Positions 53,324 to 62,309 of a stretch of DNA of 64,000 bases are shown here, one piece after another; the first letter of the stretch is position 1, and the number at the start of each line of letters is the position of its first letter. This DNA comes from an uncultured Bacteroidales bacterium (GTDB lineage Bacteria; Bacteroidota; Bacteroidia; Bacteroidales; Marinilabiliaceae), in assembly GCA_934717675.1 (NCBI GenBank), contig CAKUYZ010000004.1, positions 21,615 through 85,614 of the forward strand. The letters are read 5' to 3'. The notes under the pieces were generated by a model. That model saw only the letters and a list, made by a program, of their open reading frames with translations, had not been told where the DNA came from and searched no databases. Made by a program: the position numbers and the translations under genes.

Positions 53324-54489
53324 TTGCGGAAAATGCGGATTAGCCCCCACGCCACGGGCCACGCGGTCACGCCCAGCAGCACGCCCAAGGCGGCGGAGCC
53401 GACGGCGTAGTCCGTCACCGACTCGCCTACGCTCTCGGCCGTGGCCTCGGTCAAAGACAGGCTCACTTCGTGCCCAAGCAGAAACCCGCCCAGGTGCAAC
53501 GCTCCGTAGACAATGAGGGGGATGAGCGGCGGCAGGCTGATGTTGGCAAACGCCCCGACAACTATCTTGTTGAGCCTCAAGATGTGAGCCAGGCCTATGG
53601 CCGTCACAGTCTGGAATCCCCATATCGGCATGACGGACATGGCCGCGCCCAGCGCCACGCCACAGGCCAGCCGCTCCGCGCTCTCGCCGCTGTGCAGCAG
53701 GTTGCGGCTCAAGAAGGCCCGCCACTCGCCGCTCCGCAGCCAACGCCAGGAACGAACGGGATAGAACCACAAGACGGCCACGAGCAGCAAGACGGTGTTC
53801 AGTGCGCTGATGCGCAAAAAGTCCGGCCCCGGGCGGAAGTGGCTCACCCTGTCGGGCGGGTAGGCCACGCGAATCGGCACGTTGACCACGCGCACGCCGC
53901 GCCACGCCAACCGTACGGCCACCTCCACCTCAAACTCATAGCGCGGCGTGAAAAAACGCATCCCCCTCATGGCCTCGAGCGGGTAGAGGCGGAAGCCGCT
54001 CTGCGTGTCGGAGAGGCGGACTAGGGTGAAAAGGCGAAACCAGAAGTTGGAAAATTTGTTGGCGAAGGTGTTCTTCTGCGGCATGCCGTCGGCCTCAATG
54101 TTGCGCGCGCCAATGATGAAGGAGCCGGGGTGGGTCTCCTCCTCCCGTAGCAGGGCGCCGGCGTCGGCGGCGTAGTGTTGCCCGTCGGCGTCCATCGTCA
54201 GGGCGTAACGGAAGCCTCGTTCCGCGGCGCGGCGGAGACCTTTTATCAGCGCGTGGCCCTTGCCGCGGTTCTTGCCATCGGCATAGCCTGTCACCTCCAC
54301 GCCATCTGGCACATGGGCAAGTTCGTTGGCCGTGTTGTCTGTCGAGCCGTCGTTCACCACAATCACGTCGGCGCACCACTGTGCAGCCTCGGCTACCACG
54401 CGCGCCACCGTCCCGCCATTGTTATATGTCGGGATGACGAGGGCGCAGCCCAACTGTCTGGCTGTGAGCCTGCACTCTTCTGGGGCCAT
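53320..54489 (-). CDS. GT2 glycosyltransferase with C-terminal DUF2062 domain
   Basis: 389 residues. The GT2 domain (about 10-230) has IPTYNNGGTV, VVNDGSTDNT and MDADGQH (the DxD-type metal site), as in dolichol-phosphate-mannose synthase-like enzymes. The second part (about 245-389) is a DUF2062 membrane domain with several helices. It would transfer a sugar to a lipid at the cytoplasmic face of the inner membrane. It overlaps the exporter gene by four bases and starts 34 bases after the dehydratase gene. GT2-DUF2062 pairs with MMPL exporters recur in aryl-polyene-like clusters. Confidence 0.88.
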   Translation of the reverse strand: MAPEECRLTARQLGCALVIPTYNNGGTVARVVAEAAQWCADVIVVNDGSTDNTANELAHVPDGVEVTGYADGKNRGKGHALIKGLRRAAERGFRYALTMDADGQHYAADAGALLREEETHPGSFIIGARNIEADGMPQKNTFANKFSNFWFRLFTLVRLSDTQSGFRLYPLEAMRGMRFFTPRYEFEVEVAVRLAWRGVRVVNVPIRVAYPPDRVSHFRPGPDFLRISALNTVLLLVAVLWFYPVRSWRWLRSGEWRAFLSRNLLHSGESAERLACGVALGAAMSVMPIWGFQTVTAIGLAHILRLNKIVVGAFANISLPPLIPLIVYGALHLGGFLLGHEVSLSLTEATAESVGESVTDYAVGSAALGVLLGVTAWPVAWGLIRIFRK

Positions 54490-54523
54490 TGCTTCAGTTT
54501 TTGGGCGTTTGTTGGGCCGTCAC

Positions 54524-54883
54524 TTAGTCTTCCGTGATGAGCGTCATGCGGATTTTGGTATACTCGGTGCCGTCGTCGGCCTTCACCTCGGCCTTGACGT
54601 TCAGGGCCTCGTCTATGCTGAAGTTAATCACCACCTTGCGCCCGTCTGGCGTGATCGGGGCGATGTATTTGGCGTCTTTCACCGCGGCGATGCGCGTGCT
54701 TCCAAGCCCTTTGGCCTGCTCGGCGCAGCGGCGCGTCATCATGAGCGTCATGACGCCAGGCACCACGGGCTTGCCGGGGAAGTGGCCGCTAAAGATGCTG
54801 TGCGCCGCATTGATGGTCAGCGTATACGTGAAAGTGCTGTCGGCATTCTCTGTGCCGGATATTATGTTGAAGAAATCGTTCAT
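54524..54883 (-). CDS. FabZ/ApeI-like 3-hydroxyacyl-ACP dehydratase
   Basis: 119 residues, a single hot-dog domain. The active-site motif is GHFPGKPVVPGVMTL with His34. FabZ proper is usually about 140-150 residues and lies with lipid A or fatty acid genes; this shorter form in front of a glycosyltransferase and exporter resembles the dehydratases of aryl-polyene-like clusters. It would dehydrate 3-hydroxyacyl-ACP intermediates. It is the first gene of the operon. No ketosynthase, ketoreductase or ACP gene is found in the window. Confidence 0.82.
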   Translation of the reverse strand: MNDFFNIISGTENADSTFTYTLTINAAHSIFSGHFPGKPVVPGVMTLMMTRRCAEQAKGLGSTRIAAVKDAKYIAPITPDGRKVVINFSIDEALNVKAEVKADDGTEYTKIRMTLITED

Positions 54884-54995
54884 GCGGCAAATTTAAGCAA
54901 TAATGACTTACGGGATAGCCCTTTTGGCCACTATGCGCCTCTTGACGCGTGCCTTGCCTGCGTTCCCGATGTGGCCGGCCTTGCTCCTTTTTGCA

Positions 54996-55003
54996 TATAT
55001 TTG
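54996..55003 (+). promoter_or_regulatory. -7 element before the YgjP-like gene
   Basis: TATATTTG is a full match to TAnnTTTG about 50 bases upstream of the TTG start at 55055. The -33 part is not clear. Confidence 0.45.
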
Positions 55004-55054
55004 GGGCGGGTTAGCCCGGCAGGGCTGACCATGTGAAAAAAACGTCTTGTCACA

Positions 55055-55774
55055 TTGAAATATACATTCCCATTGCCACCATATGGCGACATAGAGGTCT
55101 GTGTCAGCACCCGCGGAACCAGGTTGCGTATGCGTGTTGATGCCGACGGCGCAGTCCGCGTGTCATCGCCGCCGTTTGTGCCGGCCTCGGTGGTGGAGGA
55201 TTTTGTAAAGGGGCATACCGACTTCATTGACCGAGCTTTGCGGCGTGAGACCTCGAGGCCCGGCCGGGCGGGCGTCTTGCTCCCGTCGTCATCTTTCTCC
55301 ACCCGTGGCCATGTTTTGCTGATGTCGCCCGTGTCAACAGACGGGAGCGTCTTTGCGCGCATTGGCCCTGGGGCTGTCAACGTGATATACCCGCCCGATG
55401 TGGATCCTGCCTCAGACCGCGTGCAGCAGGTGGCGCGCAAGGCCATCGTGGCGGCCATGAGGGATGAGGCGCGCCAATATCTGCCCGCGCGCATGGCGCA
55501 ACTCGCCGCGGCTCACGGACTGAAATATTCTCATGTGGCAGTGCGCGATATGAGGTCGCAGTGGGGAAGCTGCTCGTCGGAGGGCCGGATATGCCTCAAT
55601 ATTCAGCTTATGAGGTTGCCAGACAGGCTCATAGATATGGTCATACTCCACGAGCTTGCTCATACGGAACATATGGACCACGGCAAGGAGTTCTACTCTT
55701 TGCTAGACGGCATGCTTGGCGGGCGGCACGCTGAACTCAAAAAGGAGCTCAAATCATATAGCACCGCATTTTGA
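55055..55774 (+). CDS. YgjP-like zinc metallopeptidase (DUF45/M48 family)
   Basis: 239 residues from a TTG; the next ATG (residue 27) would cut into the domain, and a stop lies seven codons upstream of the TTG. The fold is the SprT/WLM-like DUF45 type: substrate-like motif MRSQWGSCSSEGRICLN near 166 and the zinc site HELAHTEHMDHGKEF with His199, Glu200, His203 and His209. Cytoplasmic. Activity and substrate are not established for this family. It is convergent with comF. Confidence 0.85.
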   Translation: MKYTFPLPPYGDIEVCVSTRGTRLRMRVDADGAVRVSSPPFVPASVVEDFVKGHTDFIDRALRRETSRPGRAGVLLPSSSFSTRGHVLLMSPVSTDGSVFARIGPGAVNVIYPPDVDPASDRVQQVARKAIVAAMRDEARQYLPARMAQLAAAHGLKYSHVAVRDMRSQWGSCSSEGRICLNIQLMRLPDRLIDMVILHELAHTEHMDHGKEFYSLLDGMLGGRHAELKKELKSYSTAF

Positions 55775-55783
55775 GCGGGCACG

Positions 55784-56497
55784 TCAGTTGGCGGCGTAGC
55801 CAAGCGTGGCCACGCCCAGCCTTGCGCCTTTTATCTCTCGCAGGGCCGCCAGGCACGCCTCGGCCGTGGCTCCCGTGGTGAAGACGTCGTCAATCAGCAG
55901 CAGCCTGCGCCCCTCCAGTTCTTGCGCATGGGCGGTGAGGGCGAACGTCCCTTTTGAGTTGACATATCGCTCCTCGGCGTTGAGGCGCGTCTGAGTTCCG
56001 GAGGCGTCTTGTCGGCGTAGGATGTCTTGACGGACTGATAGCCCCGTGGCGGAGGCCATGCCGCTGGCCAATAGCAGGCTTTGGTTGTAGCCGCGCATGC
56101 GTTCGCGCGCGGGGTGCAGTGGCACGGGGATTATGTGGTCATACGCCTCGTTCAGTCCTGCGGCCGCGGCCTGCCGCCCCATTTCACGTCCCAGTTCCCA
56201 CGCCACGTGGCGGCACCCCCCGTATTTAAATGAGTGGATGAGGCGGCGCAAGGTCTCGTCTTTGTGGAAGAAGAACGCCGCCGAGGCCGAGATCAGCTCC
56301 ACGCGGCCGTCCATACGGTCTTTCATAGGGTTCTGCGGCCAAGCCTCAAACCCCGTGCGCGGCAACTTGCCCAGGCAACACCTGCACAACGCCACCTCGC
56401 CGCCGCCAAGCCCGCCGCCGCAAGCCGCGCACGTCCGTGGCGAGGCCAACGCTTGCAGCCCCTCGGCCACGTGCCGCCATAACGTCAGCGCCCCCAC
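55784..56497 (-). CDS. ComF-family phosphoribosyltransferase-like protein
   Basis: 237 residues. An N-terminal zinc-finger-like cluster (CAACGGGLGGG ... CRCC) precedes a phosphoribosyltransferase domain whose PRPP-binding loop is LLIDDVFTTGATAEAC near 205. ComF proteins are linked to DNA uptake in naturally competent bacteria, although many non-competent species carry them. It starts 12 bases downstream of the SpoIIE-type gene, so it is probably co-transcribed with it. Function in Bacteroidales is not known. Confidence 0.9.
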   Translation of the reverse strand: MGALTLWRHVAEGLQALASPRTCAACGGGLGGGEVALCRCCLGKLPRTGFEAWPQNPMKDRMDGRVELISASAAFFFHKDETLRRLIHSFKYGGCRHVAWELGREMGRQAAAAGLNEAYDHIIPVPLHPARERMRGYNQSLLLASGMASATGLSVRQDILRRQDASGTQTRLNAEERYVNSKGTFALTAHAQELEGRRLLLIDDVFTTGATAEACLAALREIKGARLGVATLGYAAN

Positions 56498-56509
56498 GCC
56501 TGTTATACG

Positions 56510-59500
56510 TCATTTAGCCTTGGCGCGGAAGCGCAGACCCATCACAATCACGTCGTCCACAGCCCCAAGGTTATGCCGCCAGGCGTCGTAGGTCTCGTTC
56601 AGGTGGCGCATCTGATCTTCCATAGGCTCGTCGGCAATCTCCTCCAGCATGGCTGTAAACCTCTTGGTGGAGAATTTTATGGCGTCCTCCTCATTAATTT
56701 GCCCGTTGGAGCCTGGCTCGTCTTTGGCGGGGTCTTGGCCCAGCTGGTCGGTGTAGCCGTCGGAGCACATGTATATGCAGTCGCCGTCTTGCAACTGCGT
56801 GGTGGTCTCGACAAACTCGTTGTCATTCCACACGTCGCCAATGGCGCGGCGCGTGCCCTTGATGGTGCTGAGAATCCCCTTGCGCACCACGAAAGTGGGT
56901 CTCTTGGCCGCTGCCGAGATCATGATGCCCGTGGCCATGTCCACGTCAATTATGCTGCAGTCCATGCCGTCTCGCGTCTCCACGGCCTGGTTCTTGTTAA
57001 GGGTCTGCTTCACCTCTTTGTCCAGCCTCTCTAGCAGTTTTGCGGGGTGGCGAAGCTCCGGCTCGCGCGTGGCCTCGTTGAGGATGGTTGTCCCGATAAG
57101 GGTCATGAACGCGCCAGGCACGCCATGCCCCGTGCAGTCGCCGCAGCAGATGAGGGCGTGGTCGCCATACATGTTGAACCAGTAGAAGTCTCCGCTCACA
57201 ATGTCTCGCGGGCGGAAGATGAGGAACGAGTCGGCAAAGGGCAAGTCTTTCAGACTTGTGCGCGATGGCAGCACGGCCGTCTGGATTCGGTTGGCGTAGG
57301 TTATGCTGCCCGTTATGTCCTTGTTCTTGCGCTCAATCTCGTTTTTCTTCTCGTTTATCTCTTTGGTCTGGCGCGCCACTTCGGCCTCTAGCTCCTGCTG
57401 CCTCTCCATAAGCTTGCGCTCTCTCCATTTGGCGAAGGATCGCACGCCGAGGAGCAGCACCACCACCGAGGCTATGGGAAACCACGCCATTTTCCAGAAC
57501 GGCTTGTCAACGTGGATGGATATGCGCAGCGGCCTCTGGCTCACTATGCCCGAGCTGTTGAACGCCCTTATGTTCAGCACGTAGTCGCCGTCTGGCACGT
57601 AGTCAAACTCTTTGTGGTTCTGCGTGCCGAGCGGCATCCAGCGCGGTGTGGACTCCTCGCCCTTGCGCTGCATCCAATATTCATAAGTGACGTTGGCCTG
57701 GTCTTTCATGCAGATGCCCACAAACTCAAACTCCAGCTTGTCGGGGTCGCCGCCATAGGGGTATGCCAGGTCGATGTCGTCATGAATGTCTTGTTTGCGG
57801 CCCGATACGGTCACACCCGTCAGGTTCATTATCGGGGCCACGACGTTGCGCTTGTCATAGGCGTTGATGTAGTGCACCACGCCCTGCGTCGATGAGAACC
57901 ACAGGTCGCCACCCTCCACGGCCTCCACGCCCGTGAACTCATAGCCCATGCCGTTGGCCGGCCCGAAGGTCCTCATGTTGCCGTTGGCCAGGTCTATGCA
58001 ACTCAGGCCGGGCTGGTGGCACACCCAGATGTGGCCGTTGCCGTCTTTGGCCAGGCCGTAGCAGTAGTTCTTCTCAAGCCCGTCCGCCGTGGTTATGGAG
58101 ACCACGGAGTCGTTGCTCGTGCACAAGATTCCGTTGTTCACCGTGGCTAGCCAGAAGCGGCCGCGTTCATCGCACGCCATGCCGGCCACGTCCACCGGCA
58201 CGTCGGCCAGGCGGTGCACGTCGAACGTGTCGGAGCCATAGAGCATGGCAATGCCGCTGTCTTTGGGACCCAGCCACAGCTGCCCGTCGGGGTCGAGGTG
58301 CACAAAGTTGATGTTGTTGTGCGGCAAGCCGTCCGCGGTGGTGTAGGAGCGGAAGCGCCCGTTGGCCATGTTATATGTCACCAGGCCGCCGGCCGTGGCC
58401 ACGTAGAGGCACGTGTCATCTGCCGCCATGTCGTTTATGGTGAGTTGGCTCCTCTGCGCGCCCGACTGGTCTAGCGGGCGGTAGCGCATGTCGCCATCGT
58501 GCCGGACGTAGATGCCGCGCCCGCGCGTGCCCACATATTGCGTGTGGCTCTTGCGGTGGAAGAGGATGCTCGTGATGTCCACCTTCTCGGGCAGGCCGAA
58601 GCTCTTGTCATAGAACTCGAAGTTGGACATGCACTTGGTGTCCATGTTTATGATGCCGTCATTCAGGCCCAGCCACAGCCTTTCGCCGTCGAGGCAGGTG
58701 GAGTAGACCTTGGCCTTGACCAGGCCGATGTCGCTCATGTTATATTGGGCGAAGTAGTTATTGATCCACGCCACGACCCCCGCGCCATAGGTGGCGAACC
58801 AGAATATTCCCTCGCGGTCCACCATGATGTCCGCCACGTAGTTGTTGCCCAGCCCGTTCTCGTCATTGAGCGTCAGGGCCTCCACGTAGTCGTCTGTCTC
58901 GGGCCTGCGCTCCCACTCTTTCACGCCGTCGCCCCACGTGCCCAGATACAGGTTCCCGCTCTCGTCTTCATATATGGCGCGGATGTCATAGGTGGCCACG
59001 TGACCGCCGGAGCACACCCTGTTGCACTGGCTCAGCAGGCGCGCCCCGTTGGTGGGCGAGTAGCGATAGATGCTGCCGTCGTCTTGACAAATCCAGTAGT
59101 TCGCCCCGCCGCGTGTGGGCGCGATGCGCGTGACTGTTGTGGCGGGGATGTCCGTTATCTCTTCCGGTGCGCTCAAGTTGCCGTCGGTGTCCACCCTCAC
59201 CATCAGGAGGCCGTCGGTCGTGCCCACTAGCAAGACCATGGAGTTGACGGCGCATATTGAGGTGTACATGCGGCTGCCGAACAGATCCTCGTCAAAAAAG
59301 GTCGTCATCTTGTGCTCGGGGTCAATCTTGACGATGCCCATGTTTTGCTCCACGGCCCATATGTTGCCGCGGTCGTCTAGGCACATATCTTTGATTGGGG
59401 CCGTCATGTCGTCCCGCGCCGGCACTTTGATGAATTTGCGGCCGTTGTTATACGTGAACGTGCCGTTGCCGTGCCCGCACCACAGGTAGCCGTCGGTGTC

Positions 59501-59755
59501 TATTATCATTTTGGATATGTAGTTGTCCGACAGCGAGTCTCGCGTGGTGTAGTTGGTGAAGTGGAGGCCGTCGTAGCGAGACAGGCCCTCGGCCATGCCC
59601 ACCCAGACAAACCCGCTGTTGTCTTGGACGAGGCTGTATATGTAGTTCTGTGGCAGGCCCTGCGCGTTGGTGAACTTCGAGAGGTTGAAGTTCTGCGCCA
59701 GGGCGGCTTGCGCCAGGCAGAATGTGGCCAGCAGTGCCGCGACGGCTCTTCTCAT
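56510..59755 (-). CDS. Membrane sensor with propeller repeats and SpoIIE-type PP2C phosphatase
   Basis: 1081 residues. A signal peptide (to about 20) is followed by many two-component-regulator propeller repeats (units like TLTNYTTRDSLSDNYI and DGLPHNNINFVH) filling about 30-680, then a Y_Y_Y-type beta domain to about 750. One membrane helix lies at about 757-777, a coiled coil at 780-835 and a SpoIIE/RsbU PP2C domain at about 840-1078 (FRPRDIVSGDFYWF, GDCTGHGVPGAFM). It senses something in the periplasm and dephosphorylates a cytoplasmic target, perhaps an anti-anti-sigma-like protein. No such partner is encoded nearby. Confidence 0.9.
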   Translation of the reverse strand: MRRAVAALLATFCLAQAALAQNFNLSKFTNAQGLPQNYIYSLVQDNSGFVWVGMAEGLSRYDGLHFTNYTTRDSLSDNYISKMIIDTDGYLWCGHGNGTFTYNNGRKFIKVPARDDMTAPIKDMCLDDRGNIWAVEQNMGIVKIDPEHKMTTFFDEDLFGSRMYTSICAVNSMVLLVGTTDGLLMVRVDTDGNLSAPEEITDIPATTVTRIAPTRGGANYWICQDDGSIYRYSPTNGARLLSQCNRVCSGGHVATYDIRAIYEDESGNLYLGTWGDGVKEWERRPETDDYVEALTLNDENGLGNNYVADIMVDREGIFWFATYGAGVVAWINNYFAQYNMSDIGLVKAKVYSTCLDGERLWLGLNDGIINMDTKCMSNFEFYDKSFGLPEKVDITSILFHRKSHTQYVGTRGRGIYVRHDGDMRYRPLDQSGAQRSQLTINDMAADDTCLYVATAGGLVTYNMANGRFRSYTTADGLPHNNINFVHLDPDGQLWLGPKDSGIAMLYGSDTFDVHRLADVPVDVAGMACDERGRFWLATVNNGILCTSNDSVVSITTADGLEKNYCYGLAKDGNGHIWVCHQPGLSCIDLANGNMRTFGPANGMGYEFTGVEAVEGGDLWFSSTQGVVHYINAYDKRNVVAPIMNLTGVTVSGRKQDIHDDIDLAYPYGGDPDKLEFEFVGICMKDQANVTYEYWMQRKGEESTPRWMPLGTQNHKEFDYVPDGDYVLNIRAFNSSGIVSQRPLRISIHVDKPFWKMAWFPIASVVVLLLGVRSFAKWRERKLMERQQELEAEVARQTKEINEKKNEIERKNKDITGSITYANRIQTAVLPSRTSLKDLPFADSFLIFRPRDIVSGDFYWFNMYGDHALICCGDCTGHGVPGAFMTLIGTTILNEATREPELRHPAKLLERLDKEVKQTLNKNQAVETRDGMDCSIIDVDMATGIMISAAAKRPTFVVRKGILSTIKGTRRAIGDVWNDNEFVETTTQLQDGDCIYMCSDGYTDQLGQDPAKDEPGSNGQINEEDAIKFSTKRFTAMLEEIADEPMEDQMRHLNETYDAWRHNLGAVDDVIVMGLRFRAKAK

Positions 59756-59875
59756 TTCTTATTCTCTGTTTGTTTTTCCGGATTCTCTAGTATACCACCC
59801 AGCCAGCGCCCCCCGCTTGGCCGTGTGGTGGCTGCGCGTGGGGTGCTGACTTGTGGTTTTCGGGTGGGCTTGCGC

Positions 59876-60847
59876 CTAGTGCTTGGGCTTGATGCCTATG
59901 GAGTATTTGTATTTAGGGATTCCGCCAATCGGCACGCTGTAGAACGGCATCAGCTCGCCATATTGGTTTTCGAGGAATATCACCACGTTGTTGTTCTTCA
60001 GTGGCTTGTTTTTGAACTTGATCATCTGGATGTCCCAAGATGTGTTCTTCTCCTCGGCCACCACCTTGTGTGTGCTGGTGACCCACTCGTTGTTGCCGCT
60101 CACTTTCATCATCTCGCCGTTCTTCGCCACGGATATTATTCGCAGCATTCCGTCAGAGTCCCAGTCAAAGTTGCTCTGTTTCAGTGAGATTGTCTTGTCG
60201 TCAATATACGGGTAGATATGCGACACCTCGGAGGCCGAGTCATGCATTCGGAATTTGTATTTGAAGTAGTAGGCGAACGCCCCGTCCACCTTGATGTTGT
60301 CATCTTGCTTGCGGCTCAGGAAGAGGCGGTACATGTTGCCGTCGTCCCCCGCCACGCCCTCAATGACCAGTTTGAACGTGCGCCCTCCAAACTCCGGCAG
60401 GTCTTCTCCTTCCGACGGGTTGAAGGGCCCGAAGGTGTACCACTTGTCGTCATATTTGGCGTCAGGGCCAAAGGTCTTGGTGGCCAGCATGGTGCCGCTC
60501 TTAAATTTGCCTTTGACGTTGCTCTTCTGCGCGTCTTTGTTGGAGCAGGACTCCTTGCCGCCGTATACGGAGAAGCGCGTCTTCGTGTTCCAGTCGCCTC
60601 TCACCTCGTCATTCTTGCCGCCACAGTCTGGGTCGAAGACCCTGATGTAGATGGGCGTGGTGCAGTCAGACGGGATGGAGAAGAATATAATCTGGACGAA
60701 GTTGTCGTCCCCCCACTCCGTCTGGCTGTCTTTGCCAAATGTCATGAGGAACGGGATGTTCTCGTCTGCGCCCGGCACGGGCTGGGCTTTGGCGGCCACC
60801 AGCCCCGCCAGCCCCGCTGCCAAGAACAGCAGTCTTTTGATATTCAT
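59876..60847 (-). CDS. Secreted protein of unknown function in the T9SS partner operon
   Basis: 323 residues with a signal peptide (cleavage after about residue 21). The mature protein is rich in aromatic and charged residues and probably mostly beta-sheet; blocks such as RVFDPDCGGKNDEVRG and YTFGPFNPSEGED look conserved-domain-like, but I recognise no family. It follows the PD40/PKD gene by 59 bases on the same strand, so it likely belongs to the PorP/SprF operon. A role with the exported protein is inferred from position only. Confidence 0.7.
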   Translation of the reverse strand: MNIKRLLFLAAGLAGLVAAKAQPVPGADENIPFLMTFGKDSQTEWGDDNFVQIIFFSIPSDCTTPIYIRVFDPDCGGKNDEVRGDWNTKTRFSVYGGKESCSNKDAQKSNVKGKFKSGTMLATKTFGPDAKYDDKWYTFGPFNPSEGEDLPEFGGRTFKLVIEGVAGDDGNMYRLFLSRKQDDNIKVDGAFAYYFKYKFRMHDSASEVSHIYPYIDDKTISLKQSNFDWDSDGMLRIISVAKNGEMMKVSGNNEWVTSTHKVVAEEKNTSWDIQMIKFKNKPLKNNNVVIFLENQYGELMPFYSVPIGGIPKYKYSIGIKPKH

Positions 60848-60906
60848 TTTGTCTTTTCTTTGTCTTTATTTTTCAGTTTGGGCTTGCGCTTTGCCGTATG
60901 AGGGGC

Positions 60907-62298
60907 TCATTCCACGGTCACCTCCACCCATGTGCACCTGCGCTCGTTCTCGTTCCTTGCATCAATCGTGCCACACTCGACCCTATACGTCCCCTTGCGG
61001 GCGAAAACCGTCGTGGCGCGTTGGCCTTTCACCTTGTCGCCGTTGCCCATGTCCCAGTAGAACTCGCTTGGGCGGAAGCCCGGGATGCCGTCGGCGCTGG
61101 CCGCGAAGGTGACGGCCTCGCCCGCCGCTATGCGCTTCGGCACCTCAATGTCCACCTGCTCCGGCTTGGTTATGTCCAGCTCATATTGCGCCAGGGAGAA
61201 CATCTCCTCGCCCGATGTCTTGTCAAGGACGCTCAACTCTATCTGGTATGTGCCGAAGTCTTCGTAGCAGTGGTCAACCTCCACGCCCATGGCGTTTTGC
61301 CCGTCGCCGAAGGTCCATTTGCATTGGAACGTTGTGGTGTCATAGTTCTCGGCGGAGGCCTCGTAGAGTGTGTAGCACAACTCCGGCTTTTGCAAAGAGT
61401 CACATTGGGCGAAGGTGGGGAACGTGCGGCGGAAGTAATATATGCGGTCGCCGCCGTCGCGGTTAGATGTCAGGTAGCCCCACTTCTCGTCGTCGCTATA
61501 CCAGAGGCCGTAATCGTCGCGAAGGCTGTTCAGCGCGTCGTCAAATTTCTGCGGCGTGGCGAAAGTGCCGTCGTCGGAGCGGTAGGTGTAGTATATGTCC
61601 AGCCCCTGGCTGTCTTCGCGCCCGTCGGTGGAGAAGAATATCTTGCCCGACGGGTGGATGTATGGCGCCGTCTCCACGCCCGGCGTGTTCACTTCGGGCC
61701 CCATATTGCACGGCTGGCTCCACCCCGCGGGGGTCTTGACGCAGTAGTATAGATCCACGCGCCCCTCGCCGCCCAGTTTGTCTGAGGCGAAGACCATCAG
61801 CTGCCCGTCTGCCGAGATTGACGGCATCCCGCAACTGGCTTTGGCAGGGAGCGACTCCACGGGGCGGCCCTTGGCCTTGTGGCTGTCGCTGTCGTAGCGG
61901 CAGATGCTGAGCGGCGCGCCGCGCAGGCCTTCCGCGTCCATATTGTTTTGGCTCACGTAGGCCGAGCCGTCGGGGTCGAAGCAGACCGACACCATGTTGA
62001 ACGGCTTGTCGGCGTTGCCGAGATATGGCCTCACGCGTCCCGCGGGCTTGCGGTCTTTCACCTCGACCCGGAAGAGCTGGTATGGGTGCTGGCCTCGCTG
62101 GTCAAAGAACGTCTTTCTGATGTCCCATTTCCTGTTGCTGGCGAAATAGAGCGTGGAGTCGCGAAGCGCGGGATATATGGCCTGCGCGCCTGGCGCGAGG
62201 TCTAGCGGCTCTATCTCAATCTCCTGCGCGCTCGTGGCTGTCGGCGTGAGCCATGCGGCCGCGGACAGGAGCGTCATGATGAGGCTTTTGGTGTTCAT
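60907..62298 (-). CDS. PD40 beta-propeller and PKD-domain periplasmic protein
   Basis: 463 residues with a signal peptide. Residues about 35-300 are WD40-like PD40 repeats (LYFASNRKWDIRK, QLMVFASDKLGGEG, GKIFFSTDGREDSQGLDIYYT). Two PKD-like domains follow (CKWTFGDGQNAMG near 328; FYWDMGNGDKVKG near 415). PorE-type T9SS proteins combine PD40 with an OmpA peptidoglycan domain, but here the OmpA part is absent and PKD domains take its place. It lies 11 bases past the PorP/SprF gene, so they are one operon. It may be a periplasmic or surface partner of the type B protein. Confidence 0.82.
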   Translation of the reverse strand: MNTKSLIMTLLSAAAWLTPTATSAQEIEIEPLDLAPGAQAIYPALRDSTLYFASNRKWDIRKTFFDQRGQHPYQLFRVEVKDRKPAGRVRPYLGNADKPFNMVSVCFDPDGSAYVSQNNMDAEGLRGAPLSICRYDSDSHKAKGRPVESLPAKASCGMPSISADGQLMVFASDKLGGEGRVDLYYCVKTPAGWSQPCNMGPEVNTPGVETAPYIHPSGKIFFSTDGREDSQGLDIYYTYRSDDGTFATPQKFDDALNSLRDDYGLWYSDDEKWGYLTSNRDGGDRIYYFRRTFPTFAQCDSLQKPELCYTLYEASAENYDTTTFQCKWTFGDGQNAMGVEVDHCYEDFGTYQIELSVLDKTSGEEMFSLAQYELDITKPEQVDIEVPKRIAAGEAVTFAASADGIPGFRPSEFYWDMGNGDKVKGQRATTVFARKGTYRVECGTIDARNENERRCTWVEVTVE

Positions 62299-62309
62299 GG
62301 GAGGTCTCT

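Noticed and set aside
53324..53905. N-terminal extension of the MMPL exporter by 194 residues
   Set aside because: This part overlaps the GT2-DUF2062 gene in another frame and translates to Arg/Ala-rich noise. The GTG at 53323 overlapping the glycosyltransferase stop gives the proper RND N-terminus.
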